Source: JACPLA01 sp035291905 (GTDB taxonomy: Bacteria > Bacteroidota > Ignavibacteria > UBA10030). Taken from it: a stretch of DNA of 52,505 bases. Below the pieces are notes generated by a model. The model saw nothing but the letters and a program-made list of their open reading frames with translations, ran no database searches and was not told where the DNA came from. Positions within the stretch are counted from its first letter, which is position 1. Every line of letters starts with the position of its first letter. Shown one piece after another: positions 25,125 through 34,232 of this stretch. Position numbers and translations under genes: made by a program. The stretch is from contig DATDRF010000099.1 in NCBI GenBank assembly GCA_035291905.1, positions 1 to 52,505 on the forward strand. The letters run 5' to 3'.

Positions 25125-27734
25125 TCAGCCCCTCTGCGGAAGGAAGAAAAGGGCGTTCATAAGAAGCCTCTGGTGACCCTTCCAGAACATGCGGAACGTT
25201 ATGTTTTCGGCAAACATCACCACGCGTCCGCTTCCCAGGCGAAAATCAAGCACAAATCCCGAGTCGGCGATCCTCTTCGCACGATCAGGGGGTGCATACC
25301 CGCTGGCACTCGCGGTGTCGGTTGCAAAACGAACGGCTGTATGGCCCGCCTCACTGAGCAGAAGCGAAGGATTGTTTCCCTTGAAAACAAACGTCTCCCT
25401 GTCGTAGCCGAATCCAATCGGATGAGTCGTGTCGATAAGGGCTTTGAAGATCGTTCCCGGGATACGCTGGCGTCGGTCGGATTGCTCCTTCTCGAACAAC
25501 GATTCGTGCTTTGCTTTCTCTTCCAGCATCTTCTGCCTCTCCTTCTCTTCTTTGGACTTTTCCTCTTCTTTTCTGTCGGTCTCCAGCATGGCAGAAGTAA
25601 GACCCGATCGCTTCTTCGTCATGAATCGGGCACCACCCTCGATCCCTATCAATACTCCGCCCTCTCTTGTCCAGTTCCGCAGTTTTCCGATGTCGGCACT
25701 GTCGAGGACGGTGCCGTAATCGCCGGCATTGGGAAGGACAATAACCGAGAACTGATCGAGCCGAACGTCGCCGAGGTCTCTTGCCCGCAAGGCTGTGAAC
25801 GGAATATTGTATTCATGATCGAGCATGAACCACAATTCGCCGTAGTCGTTGGGATCGACGGGTTCACCGGTGACAATGGCGACGGAGGGCTTGAGGAGAG
25901 GTCGAACATAGTTCGATCCCAGGTCGATCCCCTTGTCTGTCAATCCGGTGTTTGTGGAAAAAACCTCGACACCGTATTCCCGGGATAACGCCTCCATCAC
26001 CTGATGAACGGAATCGGGATTTGAATGAACGAAAGCGATCAACGTTCCCGCCCGAAATGTTCTGTCGGGGAAGTTGAGGGGGCGCAAACTATAGGAGAGG
26101 CGAAATCCGCGCTCGAGGAGTTGCCACGCAATCATCGGCGCGGTCAACCGCTCCCACGGAATAAGATAGGCATAAGTCGCCTTCCCTCCGATGATGCTTC
26201 CCGAAACAGAGGGGGGTTCCTTGACGGCCGTTACTGCGGCCGGCAACGGAGATTCACTTGAATATGCCTCCAGGCCATACGCAACGGGCAGGCTCCATGC
26301 AGACACATCATAGAAGAACGTATCTTGCGCAACGGCAGCCGGCTCCAGAAGCGCGGTGGCGAGCCTGCTGTGCGGCTGTTGAAGCGAGATGAAGAACGTC
26401 CCTGGCGGGAATGTCTCCTTTGCCGATTTGCCGGAGAAGAATTTCCTGACGGTTATTTGCGTGGACTGTTGCAGTTTCTGGACCTCAATTCCTTGTTGCA
26501 GCAGCAATGTGACAAATTGCGCTGAGCGCGCCGGGTCGGGGGATTCCCTGATGACGTATGATTGGACGGGGCCGGTTCGCTTCAGTCCCGAATCCCAAAA
26601 GGCGGCAAAATCTTTCAGCCGTTCCTTCTTGTTCTTCACGGTTGTTTCCAGTGTCGCCATTCCCGATATGAAATGATTGCGCACGCGCTCGCGAAGCGTA
26701 AGGACCTCGCCGTTCGGTTTTCGGATTGCCAGGCCTCCCATGGAATGTCCCGCCTGCTCGTAGGTCATCCCGACGGCTCCATTGAACGTCGGCCACGAGT
26801 CGCCGTATCCGGGGTAGAAGAGGTCAAACGATTCTCCGGTGTAGTAGGGGATGCCGAACGAATCGAATGCGTCGGCGTTCCCGCGCCCGTAGATCCCACC
26901 CCATTTCTTCACCTCTTCGGGAAACTGCGTGTGGATGGGAGGGGTGGCCGGGAAGAAGAAATAGGTGCTCCCATAGCCCATTTCGTGGAAATCGACATGA
27001 ACGTGCGGCATCCATTGCCGATACAGCTTAAGTCGCGCCTGGGTCTCGATCTGAGTCGCCCATGACCAATCCCTGTTGAGGTCGAAATAGTAGTGATTGA
27101 CCCGCCCTCCGGGCCAGGGTTCGCTGTGCTCGAGAGCGCTCGGGTTCTGATTCGGTCTTCGTCCCAGGGTCGAATTGACCCATTGGACGTACCTCTCGTG
27201 CCCGTCGGGGTTTACCGTCGGATCGAGAAGGATCACCAAGTTGTCCAGGATGGCCTTGGTCCTGGTATCGGTGCCCGCACAGAGCTGATAGGCTGTCATC
27301 ATTGCAGCTTCGGGCGAGGAAGCCTCGTTTCCATGAACTCCATACGAAAGCCAGACAACCGCCGGCATCGCTTCGATCAGGTCCGTCTTCACTTTCTCGC
27401 GATTCGAAAGCCGCGGATCGGCAAGCCTCAGGTTTTCCGAGATGATTTCAGAACGGCGGGCCAGGTGAGCGGGTGAACTGATGACAAAGAGTTGCAGTGG
27501 CCGACCTTCATACGTTTTGCCGTACTCGATTCGTTGAATCCTGTCGGAGGATGCAAGCAGTGCCTGGAAATAGCGTTCGAGATTTCGGAAGTCGGAAAAG
27601 CGCGTGCCGATCTCATACCCGAGAACGACGTCGGCCTTCGGGACTGCCGGATTGTACGTTGCTCCTCGGAAATACTGCTCCTGGGCGATTGCGGCGCTTG
27701 TGAGAAAGAGAAACACTGCAGAAAAGATTCTCAT
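25125..27734 (-). CDS. Secreted M14-family zinc carboxypeptidase, long form
   Basis: An 869-residue exported enzyme with signal peptide MRIFSAVFLFLTSAAIAQ. The M14 domain has zinc ligands His134 and Glu137 (GVHGNEASS), NPDG (175-178), DLNRD (218-222) and the third zinc ligand, probably His250 (HVDFHEMG). The C-terminal half holds a class I glutamine-amidotransferase-like segment (VIVLPNAGDYG, GGVLIGIEGGARF). A highly charged Lys/Glu insertion of roughly 45 residues, probably a coiled coil, lies within it. Such proteins are common in Bacteroidota. The ATG at 27734 is chosen because it begins the signal peptide. Confidence 0.9.
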   Translation of the reverse strand: MRIFSAVFLFLTSAAIAQEQYFRGATYNPAVPKADVVLGYEIGTRFSDFRNLERYFQALLASSDRIQRIEYGKTYEGRPLQLFVISSPAHLARRSEIISENLRLADPRLSNREKVKTDLIEAMPAVVWLSYGVHGNEASSPEAAMMTAYQLCAGTDTRTKAILDNLVILLDPTVNPDGHERYVQWVNSTLGRRPNQNPSALEHSEPWPGGRVNHYYFDLNRDWSWATQIETQARLKLYRQWMPHVHVDFHEMGYGSTYFFFPATPPIHTQFPEEVKKWGGIYGRGNADAFDSFGIPYYTGESFDLFYPGYGDSWPTFNGAVGMTYEQAGHSMGGLAIRKPNGEVLTLRERVRNHFISGMATLETTVKNKKERLKDFAAFWDSGLKRTGPVQSYVIRESPDPARSAQFVTLLLQQGIEVQKLQQSTQITVRKFFSGKSAKETFPPGTFFISLQQPHSRLATALLEPAAVAQDTFFYDVSAWSLPVAYGLEAYSSESPLPAAVTAVKEPPSVSGSIIGGKATYAYLIPWERLTAPMIAWQLLERGFRLSYSLRPLNFPDRTFRAGTLIAFVHSNPDSVHQVMEALSREYGVEVFSTNTGLTDKGIDLGSNYVRPLLKPSVAIVTGEPVDPNDYGELWFMLDHEYNIPFTALRARDLGDVRLDQFSVIVLPNAGDYGTVLDSADIGKLRNWTREGGVLIGIEGGARFMTKKRSGLTSAMLETDRKEEEKSKEEKERQKMLEEKAKHESLFEKEQSDRRQRIPGTIFKALIDTTHPIGFGYDRETFVFKGNNPSLLLSEAGHTAVRFATDTASASGYAPPDRAKRIADSGFVLDFRLGSGRVVMFAENITFRMFWKGHQRLLMNALFFLPQRG

Positions 27735-27766
27735 GCCGATCCTCTTGTCATTCGTTTGGTGATTGG

Positions 27767-27794
27767 AATGTACGCGAAATAGCCCGAGATGCAA
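27767..27794 (-). promoter_or_regulatory. Candidate promoter of the M14 peptidase gene
   Basis: On the minus strand TTGCAT, a 16-base spacer and TACATT lie 32 bases before the start codon, back to back with the bioY promoter. The match is moderate. Confidence 0.35.
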
Positions 27795-27797
27795 CGA

Positions 27798-27828
27798 TTG
27801 ATTTTTCCCTTCGTTTTATGTACGTTTG
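27798..27828 (+). promoter_or_regulatory. Bacteroidota-type promoter of bioY
   Basis: TTG, a 20-base spacer and TACGTTTG match the Bacteroidota primary sigma consensus (-33 TTG, -7 TAnnTTTG). It lies 30 bases before the bioY ATG and after no other plus-strand gene. No clear BirA-type biotin operator was seen. Confidence 0.5.
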
Positions 27829-27858
27829 AAAAACCCTTATCAAGGAGATCGTTGCGTT

Positions 27859-28431
27859 ATGTCTCACCCATCCCATGTCTCGTTGAAAGATTTCTCGCTC
27901 ACGAGTGACCGGGCGGTCGCGCAGGCTTTTTGGATGCTGACCCTTGCCTTGCTAACCGCCGTGGGCGCTCAAATAGAAATTCCTCATGTCCCTGTTCCAT
28001 TTACGCTCCAGACGTTCTTTGTATTGCTTGCCGGAGGCGTTCTTGGAAAGAGGAATGGCTTCATCAGCATGTCGTTGTACCTCTTCCTTGGAGTCGTCGG
28101 GTTTCCGGTATTCTCCTCGGGCGGATTCGGGCTGGCGAAGCTCCTGGGTCCCACGGGAGGATACCTGCTTTCTTTCCCCGTTGCAGCGTTTCTTATCGGT
28201 TACGGAATCAGCCTTCGTCGTTCTGTGCCGTGGACGGCATTATGGATGTTCATGGGCCTTTTTGTGATATTCTGTTTCGGCACCCTGCAGCTGGCTCTCG
28301 TGACGGGACTGTCGCAGAGCGATGCTCTCAGCTCAGGTTTTCTGATTTTCTCGTGGTGGGATTTGACGAAACTGGTCGCCGCAACTGCCATTGTCAGCGA
28401 ATTCAGACGGAGAAGTCAGAAAGTCGGATAA
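27859..28431 (+). CDS. bioY: Biotin transporter substrate-binding subunit BioY
   Basis: BioY is the membrane S-component of an ECF-type biotin transporter. The 190 residues have about six helices and the family stretches AVGAQIEIPHVPVPFTLQTFFVLLAG, LGVVGFPVFSSGGFGLAKLLGPTGGYLLSFP and FIFSWWDLTK-like end. No ecfA or ecfT is adjacent, so it uses shared modules from elsewhere or acts alone. AAGGAG at 27843-27848 precedes the ATG at a rather long distance. Confidence 0.94.
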   Translation: MSHPSHVSLKDFSLTSDRAVAQAFWMLTLALLTAVGAQIEIPHVPVPFTLQTFFVLLAGGVLGKRNGFISMSLYLFLGVVGFPVFSSGGFGLAKLLGPTGGYLLSFPVAAFLIGYGISLRRSVPWTALWMFMGLFVIFCFGTLQLALVTGLSQSDALSSGFLIFSWWDLTKLVAATAIVSEFRRRSQKVG

Positions 28432-28452
28432 CCGGTTGCGTGTGCATGAAAC

Positions 28453-28482
28453 TTGATGCACGACAAATTCGTTTGATACACT
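28453..28482 (+). promoter_or_regulatory. Weak candidate promoter of the desaturase gene
   Basis: TTGATG, an 18-base spacer and TACACT lie about 56 bases before the desaturase start. The -35 overlaps a small inverted repeat (GTGCAT/ATGCAC, 28442-28461) that could be an operator; there is no T-run, so it is not a terminator. Confidence 0.3.
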
Positions 28483-28538
28483 CAAAGGGAGGAATCCGGT
28501 AAAGGTTGCGAAGATGCACCAAGTGAAGGAGAATGACT

Positions 28539-29549
28539 ATGGCACAGGGTCAGGTAATCAGGCGGCCAGGCGATCTTTACTTTTGCCCGGAGGGTGATGT
28601 TACAAGGATTGTCGGGCGAAGGGATTTTCCTCAGTGGAAGAAGGAGAAAATTCGGTCCCTTCATGCGCTCGACAAACGCTGGAATCTTGTTCTGCTCCTT
28701 CACTACTCTTTCTGGATAGGTTCTGCAGTGCTGGCAATCAGCAGTGAGGGGATAGCACTCAGTGTTGTCGGCTACCTCATCGGGGGGTTGTCGTTAAGCA
28801 CTCTTTCCGTTCTCTCTCACGAGTCTTCTCACAATTTGATGACCCGCAATCCCGCCATCGATCGATGGTTGGGATTCATTTGCGGAATACCCATTCTCTT
28901 TTCCGCAAAAGGTTATCGCATCATGCATCCGCTCCACCACAAGTATCTCCGAAGCGCGGATGATCCGGACGATATCGAAAATGTTGTCAAGGACACCTTC
29001 CTGTTGCGATGGGTCTACATTGTCGTCTTCTTCTTCTCCATTTACCTGTATCTCATTATGGTTCCGGCGAATGCCGTGCGAAAGTCACGGCTCGGGGAAG
29101 GACTTGGCGTCATCATTGAGATGATTGCGATGGTGGGGATTGTGGCGACGGGCTGGATCTTCCTACCCGTGCAATGGATGGTCGAGGGCTGGCTCATGCC
29201 CCTCCTTGTCGCCGGGCAAGTGGCCAATCTCAGGGGAATTGCGGAGCACGGGATGACGACTGGAGGAAATGAATTGACCAATGCACGAACGGTCGCAACC
29301 AATCCGGTTCTTTCATTCCTTATGTGCAACATCAACTTTCACATCGAACATCATCTCTATCCGGGAGTGCCATGGTACAATCTCCCAAAGGTTCACGCGC
29401 TGCTGCAGGACGAATATCGGGCGGCAGGATCGTCAGTCTACACTTCCTACTTCGATTTTCTCGGCGACGTCGCCCGCGCTCTGGTTCAGGGAGTGATTTC
29501 CAATAGAAGGCTTATTCCGGAGCATATCCGCGAACATGTTTGCGTCTAG
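28539..29549 (+). CDS. Membrane fatty acid desaturase
   Basis: The 336 residues carry the three histidine boxes of membrane di-iron desaturases: HESSH, HPLHHK and HIEHH (in NFHIEHHLYPGVPW). Hydrophobic hairpins lie between them. The family introduces double bonds into acyl chains; position and carrier (lipid or CoA) are not predictable. The AGGAG at 28527-28531 lies seven bases before this ATG but only one base before the in-frame ATG at 28533, which decides the start. Confidence 0.9.
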   Translation: MAQGQVIRRPGDLYFCPEGDVTRIVGRRDFPQWKKEKIRSLHALDKRWNLVLLLHYSFWIGSAVLAISSEGIALSVVGYLIGGLSLSTLSVLSHESSHNLMTRNPAIDRWLGFICGIPILFSAKGYRIMHPLHHKYLRSADDPDDIENVVKDTFLLRWVYIVVFFFSIYLYLIMVPANAVRKSRLGEGLGVIIEMIAMVGIVATGWIFLPVQWMVEGWLMPLLVAGQVANLRGIAEHGMTTGGNELTNARTVATNPVLSFLMCNINFHIEHHLYPGVPWYNLPKVHALLQDEYRAAGSSVYTSYFDFLGDVARALVQGVISNRRLIPEHIREHVCV

Positions 29550-29570
29550 ACGCGCGCGAGGTACGTTCGG

Positions 29571-29595
29571 AGGCCCGGCGACGGGCCTTTTTTTT
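29571..29595 (+). terminator. Rho-independent terminator after the desaturase
   Basis: A perfect 7-bp stem AGGCCCG/CGGGCCT closed by a GCGA tetraloop is followed by eight Ts. It lies between the desaturase and the convergent permease gene. Confidence 0.9.
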
Positions 29596-29625
29596 GTACC
29601 GGAAAAGGAAAGAGCGGAGGTGAGG

Positions 29626-30669
29626 CTACGCTGTGATGCGGTAGTTGCTCAGTCCCCAGTAGGTTTCAACGATGGAGACTTTGAGGACAGTTGCAATGGG
29701 AATGGCGACAAGCATTCCGGCGACGCCCATCAGCTCATTGCCGACCAGCAGAACGAGGATGACCGTCAACGGATGCATATCGACTGTCTTGGCGAAACAG
29801 AGAGGCTGTACGACAATGTTGTCGATCGCCTGAATAGCGACCGAGAGTACGATGATCGGAACAAGCATGCGGAAATCGCCGAACTGCGTCAGGGAGACGA
29901 GGAAGGCAGGTACGGCTCCGACGACCGGCCCGAGATAAGGAACGAGGTTCGCGATTCCCGCGACCGTTCCGATGAGGATCGGGTAGTCGACCCCGATGAG
30001 CCACAGACCTGCAATGCTCAGAACGCCGATGATGATGGAATCGAGAATCCAACCGCGCAGGTAGCCTACGAGGTCACGTTCGATCTTGTTCAGGACGTTC
30101 AGCGACATCTCGAAATATTTGTTGGGGACACGTTGGATCAGGTTCTTGAGAGCGGCATCTCCTTCGGCGAGGACGAAATAGGTGACAAAGGGGATGATCG
30201 CGAAAATCGCTATCAGGGAAAAAACATCTTCGACCGCCGCGCCGATCGATTCGGTGACCGTTGAGATCATGGCGTTTGCTTTGAGAGAGGCCGTGGTCGG
30301 GTCAACAAATGGAATGTGTTTCGCAAGGTCCTGCGCCGCCTCGTTCAGCTTGACCTGAAACGGAAAGTTCCTGAACTGCTCGTACAGGAGCTGTGCCCGT
30401 TCGATAAGGACCGGCACGAGTTTCATCGAGGCGAGAACTACAGACCCTCCGCCGAGGACGAAGACACAGAGTATGGCGATGCTTCTGCGCAGTCCGAGGC
30501 GGAATTCGAGAAACTTCACCAGCGGTTTGAGGATGAACGCAAGGAGAGCAGACAGGAGCAATGCAAGGACAAGCGAAGGAACGAACGACGCGATCCAAAA
30601 ACATCCCAGCAGAATTGAAACAAGGAGAGCAACTTTGCGAATGGGGCGGTTGCCGATGAAGGGCTGCAT
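29626..30669 (-). CDS. AI-2E family transporter (first copy)
   Basis: A 347-residue permease-like membrane protein. It has two N-terminal helices, a helical soluble segment, and the conserved C-terminal block 'GVDYPILIGTVAGIANLVPYLGPVVGAVPA' and 'QPLCFAKTVDMHPLTVILVLLVG'. Family members export autoinducer-2 or act as Na+/H+ antiporters, so the substrate is open. The start is three bases after the recX stop, making it the last gene of the pgsA-recA cluster. A second, divergent copy lies at 48172. Confidence 0.88.
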   Translation of the reverse strand: MQPFIGNRPIRKVALLVSILLGCFWIASFVPSLVLALLLSALLAFILKPLVKFLEFRLGLRRSIAILCVFVLGGGSVVLASMKLVPVLIERAQLLYEQFRNFPFQVKLNEAAQDLAKHIPFVDPTTASLKANAMISTVTESIGAAVEDVFSLIAIFAIIPFVTYFVLAEGDAALKNLIQRVPNKYFEMSLNVLNKIERDLVGYLRGWILDSIIIGVLSIAGLWLIGVDYPILIGTVAGIANLVPYLGPVVGAVPAFLVSLTQFGDFRMLVPIIVLSVAIQAIDNIVVQPLCFAKTVDMHPLTVILVLLVGNELMGVAGMLVAIPIATVLKVSIVETYWGLSNYRITA

Positions 30670-30671
30670 TG

Positions 30672-31307
30672 TCAGGAGAGGACCGTCCGAACCGCTTTGA
30701 GTGCAACTTCGGTCGGGAAGCCGCGGCGAAGCAGATAATCGACCAACCGTTTTCGTTTTCTTGTTTCGTCGAGTTTTTCAAGAGCAGGAGCGGCGATTCT
30801 CAATCTCTTCTCGGCTGCCTGTCGGGCGGCCATTTCCTGATCATCGTCGGAGATGTACTCTTTGAACACTTTCTCAACGAGGTGGCTTGAAATTCCCTTT
30901 TCGTAGAGTGCCCGCCGCATCCATGCCTTTCCGACATATTTCCGCTTCAGACGGTCACGGACGAAAAGCCGGGCAAATTCGATATCGTTGATCATTCCGT
31001 TCTTCTGAAGATGCTGGACGACCTTCTTGCCTAAATCGGGCGAGTACCCTTTGCGGCGCAGATGATCAAGGACCTCTTTTGAGCTTCTCGGCCTGTAGGA
31101 GATATAGTTCAGGGCAAACTGGTGGGCGCGGTAAAATGCCTCAGAAGTCGAGAGTTTCTCGACGGTCTGGTCGTCGATGCGGTCGCCGGTCTTGAGGCCG
31201 AATCGGACAAGGACCTCATCGCTAAGGTCGAAGGCGAGGGCCCCGTCGACATACACGGAAAAGACCGGCTGTCGTGCTTTTTTTCTGAGAATCTTCGTTA
31301 TGTACAA
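30672..31307 (-). CDS. recX: Regulatory protein RecX
   Basis: RecX inhibits RecA filament growth. The 211 residues show three-helix repeats with the RecX motifs YISYRPRSSKEVLDHLRRKGY, MINDIEFARLFVRDRL and GISSHLVEKVF. It lies ten bases after recA, the classic arrangement. Confidence 0.92.
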   Translation of the reverse strand: MYITKILRKKARQPVFSVYVDGALAFDLSDEVLVRFGLKTGDRIDDQTVEKLSTSEAFYRAHQFALNYISYRPRSSKEVLDHLRRKGYSPDLGKKVVQHLQKNGMINDIEFARLFVRDRLKRKYVGKAWMRRALYEKGISSHLVEKVFKEYISDDDQEMAARQAAEKRLRIAAPALEKLDETRKRKRLVDYLLRRGFPTEVALKAVRTVLS

Positions 31308-31317
31308 GAGGTGTTGC

Positions 31318-32397
31318 CTAGGATTTTGTCGCCCGTTTGGATGCCGTGGGCGCGGGTTCAGCCTTCGCTGCGGGAGGGGCAGCAGGTTCGTCAGCCGTTA
31401 AACCAAGTTTCCTGCGAAGCGTTGAATCAATTTCTTTTGCCGTGTCGGCATTGGCCTGGAGGAAGGCCTTGACCGCATCGCGTCCCTGGCCCAATCTGTC
31501 TCCTTTGTAGGAGAACCAGGAGCCGCTTTTTTCAATAATCCCCTGATCGACTCCGGCGTCGATGAGATCTCCGAGCCTTGATATTCCCTCATTGTAGAGA
31601 ATGTCGAACTGGGCCTCTTTGAACGGCGGGGCCACCTTGTTCTTTACAACCTTCACTCGTGTTCTGTTTCCGATGACACTCTGGGCGTCTTTGATCGCTT
31701 CGATCCTTCTGACATCGAGACGCACGGATGCATAGAATTTGAGAGCGTTCCCGCCGGTGGTCGTCTCGGGATTTCCGAACATGATCCCGATCTTCTGTCT
31801 GAGCTGGTTGGTAAAAATGACGCTCGTCTTCGATTTGCTGATGGCCGAAGTCAGTTTCCTCAGTGCCTGAGACATGAGACGGGCCTGTACGCCCATCGAA
31901 GGATCACCCATCTCTCCTTCGATCTCGGCCCTTGGGGTCAATGCAGCGACAGAATCAATCACGATGACGTCAAGTGCGCCGCTTCGAACTAGTGTCTCGA
32001 CAATCTCGAGTGCCTGTTCTCCGAATTCCGGTTGTGACAGGAGGAGGTTGTTGACATCGACGCCGAGTTTCTTGCTGTACGCAATGTCGAGTGCATGTTC
32101 TGCATCAATGAAGGCCGCAACGCCGCCATTGCGCTGTGCCTCAGCAATGATATGAAGACAAAGGGTGGTCTTACCGGATGATTCAGGTCCAAAGATCTCG
32201 ATCACTCTTCCTCTCGGTACGCCGCCGACCCCGAGCGCGAAGTCGAGCGAGATCGATCCGGTGGAGATCACATCGATCTTGGCAATGGGGCCCTCGTTGA
32301 GACGCATGATGGAGCCTTTGCCGTGCTGTTTCTCGATTTGATCTATCGCGATCTTGAGCGCTTGGAGGCGGGCTTCTTTGGAACTTATTTCTGACAT
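31318..32397 (-). CDS. recA: Recombinase RecA
   Basis: RecA polymerises on single-stranded DNA for homologous recombination and SOS induction. The 359 residues contain Walker A GPESSGKTT, VIDSVAALTPRAEIEGEMGD, loop L2 region (FTNQLRQKIGIMFGNPETTTGG) and an Ala/Pro/Lys-rich C-terminal tail. No LexA box was recognised, and the gene sits inside an operon with thpR upstream, so damage control may act at a distant promoter. Confidence 0.98.
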   Translation of the reverse strand: MSEISSKEARLQALKIAIDQIEKQHGKGSIMRLNEGPIAKIDVISTGSISLDFALGVGGVPRGRVIEIFGPESSGKTTLCLHIIAEAQRNGGVAAFIDAEHALDIAYSKKLGVDVNNLLLSQPEFGEQALEIVETLVRSGALDVIVIDSVAALTPRAEIEGEMGDPSMGVQARLMSQALRKLTSAISKSKTSVIFTNQLRQKIGIMFGNPETTTGGNALKFYASVRLDVRRIEAIKDAQSVIGNRTRVKVVKNKVAPPFKEAQFDILYNEGISRLGDLIDAGVDQGIIEKSGSWFSYKGDRLGQGRDAVKAFLQANADTAKEIDSTLRRKLGLTADEPAAPPAAKAEPAPTASKRATKS

Positions 32398-32408
32398 GAA
32401 TATCCTTG

Positions 32409-32972
32409 TTACAGGTTGAGAGGAATGTGTGAAAGAACCGAGTAGCGTGATCCTGTCGGGTGCAGATCGCTCTTCATGAGGAGAAGCTCTGAGCAGTGCG
32501 CAACGACCGGTTCAAAGGTAAGTGTTTTTGCACTTGCTGTCAAGAGATTGATGCCTCGCGAACCTTTCACGCGACCGATGGTGACATGAGGATGAAATGG
32601 TCTCTCGTCATCCGCGATTGAAAACGTTCGTGTCACCTCCTCGACATCACGGTGAAGTTGAACCAACGCAAGATTTTTTGAAGTGCCGATCCAGTACACT
32701 CGCGGACGGTCCAGCGACGGGAAAGCTCCGATCCCCTCATACGCATACTGGAACAAAGAAATTCTTCCCGCTTTCTCCTCAAGCCTTCGGGCAAGCATCT
32801 GTACATCGGTTTCCTCGGTCGCACCAAGAAATTTCAACGTGATGTGAAGCTTTTCAGTGTGTTCCCACTTTACGTCTGAGGAAATACTTTGAAGATTCGT
32901 AATAACTTCAGCGATCCGGTTAAGAACTTGAGGGGGGGTGGGGACGGCGATGAAACATCGAATGCGGGACAT
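32409..32972 (-). CDS. thpR: RNA 2',3'-cyclic phosphodiesterase (2H family)
   Basis: The 187 residues have the two catalytic HxTx motifs of 2H phosphoesterases, HITL (in KLHITLKFLG) and HVTI (in FHPHVTIGRVK). It opens 2',3'-cyclic phosphates to 2'-phosphates in vitro. Together with RtcB elsewhere in the window it suggests active handling of cyclic RNA ends. It lies between cinA and recA with about ten bases on each side. Confidence 0.93.
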   Translation of the reverse strand: MSRIRCFIAVPTPPQVLNRIAEVITNLQSISSDVKWEHTEKLHITLKFLGATEETDVQMLARRLEEKAGRISLFQYAYEGIGAFPSLDRPRVYWIGTSKNLALVQLHRDVEEVTRTFSIADDERPFHPHVTIGRVKGSRGINLLTASAKTLTFEPVVAHCSELLLMKSDLHPTGSRYSVLSHIPLNL

Positions 32973-32981
32973 GCGACGCGA

Positions 32982-34232
32982 CTACTCGATTTTGAGAAGT
33001 TTTCGCCGTACCAGTTCAAGTGCGGCCTGAGAAGCGCGCTCCTTGAAACGCCTTCGGTTGTTTCCGAAATTAAATTTCATGGCGAATGTTGTTTGTTTGT
33101 CGGAAAAACCGATCCAGAGAAGCCCCACCGGCTTTTCGTCAGTCCCCCCCGAAGGGCCCGCAATGCCGGTGGTGGAAACCCCAATGTCCGTTCCCGATTG
33201 CTTGCGAATCCCTTCTGCGAGGGCTTCGGCGACTTCTCGGCTGACAGCGCCATGCTCTGCAAGGATCTCTTCCGGCATACCAACTCGTGCAATCTTCGAT
33301 TCATTGCTATAGACAACATCTCCATGGAGGAAGTATGCTGAACTTCCGGGAACATCTGTCAACCTGTCCATAATAAGCCCCCCCGTGCAGGATTCCGCAA
33401 CCGCAATGGTCATCCTCCTCTCTATTAAAAGCCTTCCAACAATGTCTTCCAGTTCTTCTTTCTCCATCCCGTAAATGTACTTATGAGCCTTTGCTCGAAG
33501 CTTCGCTTCAACGTCAGAAAGAGCTCGATCAGCATCGGCGGCCGACGAGGAGCTTACCGAAATCCGCAATCGAACACCCAACGGGCTCGGCAGGAATGCC
33601 AGTGTTATGCCGGAACCCGGTGAAAACAGGGCTCCGACGTCGCCAATCCTTTCTGCAAGCAGAGATTCCGCGATTCCTGTTGTCTTGAGTGTCCTGTGCC
33701 GGACGACGATGCCCTTCACCTTGCGCGAAAAGTGAGGAAGGACGAAATTCTCCATCATGGCGGTCATTTCAAACGGCACGCCCGGCATGACGACCATCGT
33801 TTTCCCCTCCTTTTCGAACAAATAACCTGGGGCCGTCCCCTGAGTGTTTTGAATGACAGTACACCCGTTGGGGACCAGAGCCTGCTGTTCATTCAAAGTC
33901 GTGACAGGCAATCCGCGCGAACCGAAGAGTCGTTTCACGTTCTCCAGGGCCTCTTCGTTCTTCACGAGGTTGGTGTCAAAGAACTTGCAGACAACGCTTC
34001 GTGTGATATCGTCGTGGGTGGGACCTAAACCGCCAGTGACCACTGCGATGTCGTGTGATTTCCATACTTCTTTGAAACTCCCGAGTATCTCTGACTCCCG
34101 GTCTCCAACCGTCGTCATTCGGGTAACGGAGATTCCCACAGTGTTCAATTGCTCTGCAATGTATGCCTGATTTGTGTTGACGACCTGTCCAATCAGCAAT
34201 TCATCGCCAATGGAAATTATTTCAGCATTCAT
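32982..34232 (-). CDS. cinA: CinA family protein (NMN deamidase / ADP-ribose pyrophosphatase)
   Basis: The 416 residues form the full two-domain CinA. An N-terminal MoCF/COG1058 domain (IISIGDELLIGQVVNTN, VTGGLGPTHDD, GVPFEM) is followed by a C-terminal PncC domain (AVAESCTGGLI with the catalytic Ser, TGIAGPSGGT). It recycles NMN to nicotinate mononucleotide. Its start touches the pgpA stop and it precedes thpR and recA, as in the classic cinA-recA operon. Confidence 0.95.
   Translation of the reverse strand: MNAEIISIGDELLIGQVVNTNQAYIAEQLNTVGISVTRMTTVGDRESEILGSFKEVWKSHDIAVVTGGLGPTHDDITRSVVCKFFDTNLVKNEEALENVKRLFGSRGLPVTTLNEQQALVPNGCTVIQNTQGTAPGYLFEKEGKTMVVMPGVPFEMTAMMENFVLPHFSRKVKGIVVRHRTLKTTGIAESLLAERIGDVGALFSPGSGITLAFLPSPLGVRLRISVSSSSAADADRALSDVEAKLRAKAHKYIYGMEKEELEDIVGRLLIERRMTIAVAESCTGGLIMDRLTDVPGSSAYFLHGDVVYSNESKIARVGMPEEILAEHGAVSREVAEALAEGIRKQSGTDIGVSTTGIAGPSGGTDEKPVGLLWIGFSDKQTTFAMKFNFGNNRRRFKERASQAALELVRRKLLKIE

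Noticed and set aside
25062..25988. A 308-codon open frame on the plus strand
   Set aside because: It is antisense to the M14 peptidase, whose zinc motifs and signal peptide are intact.
29536..30264. A 242-codon charged open frame on the plus strand
   Set aside because: It spans the desaturase terminator and is antisense to a conserved AI-2E permease; the composition (Asp/Arg rich) is that of an antisense shadow.
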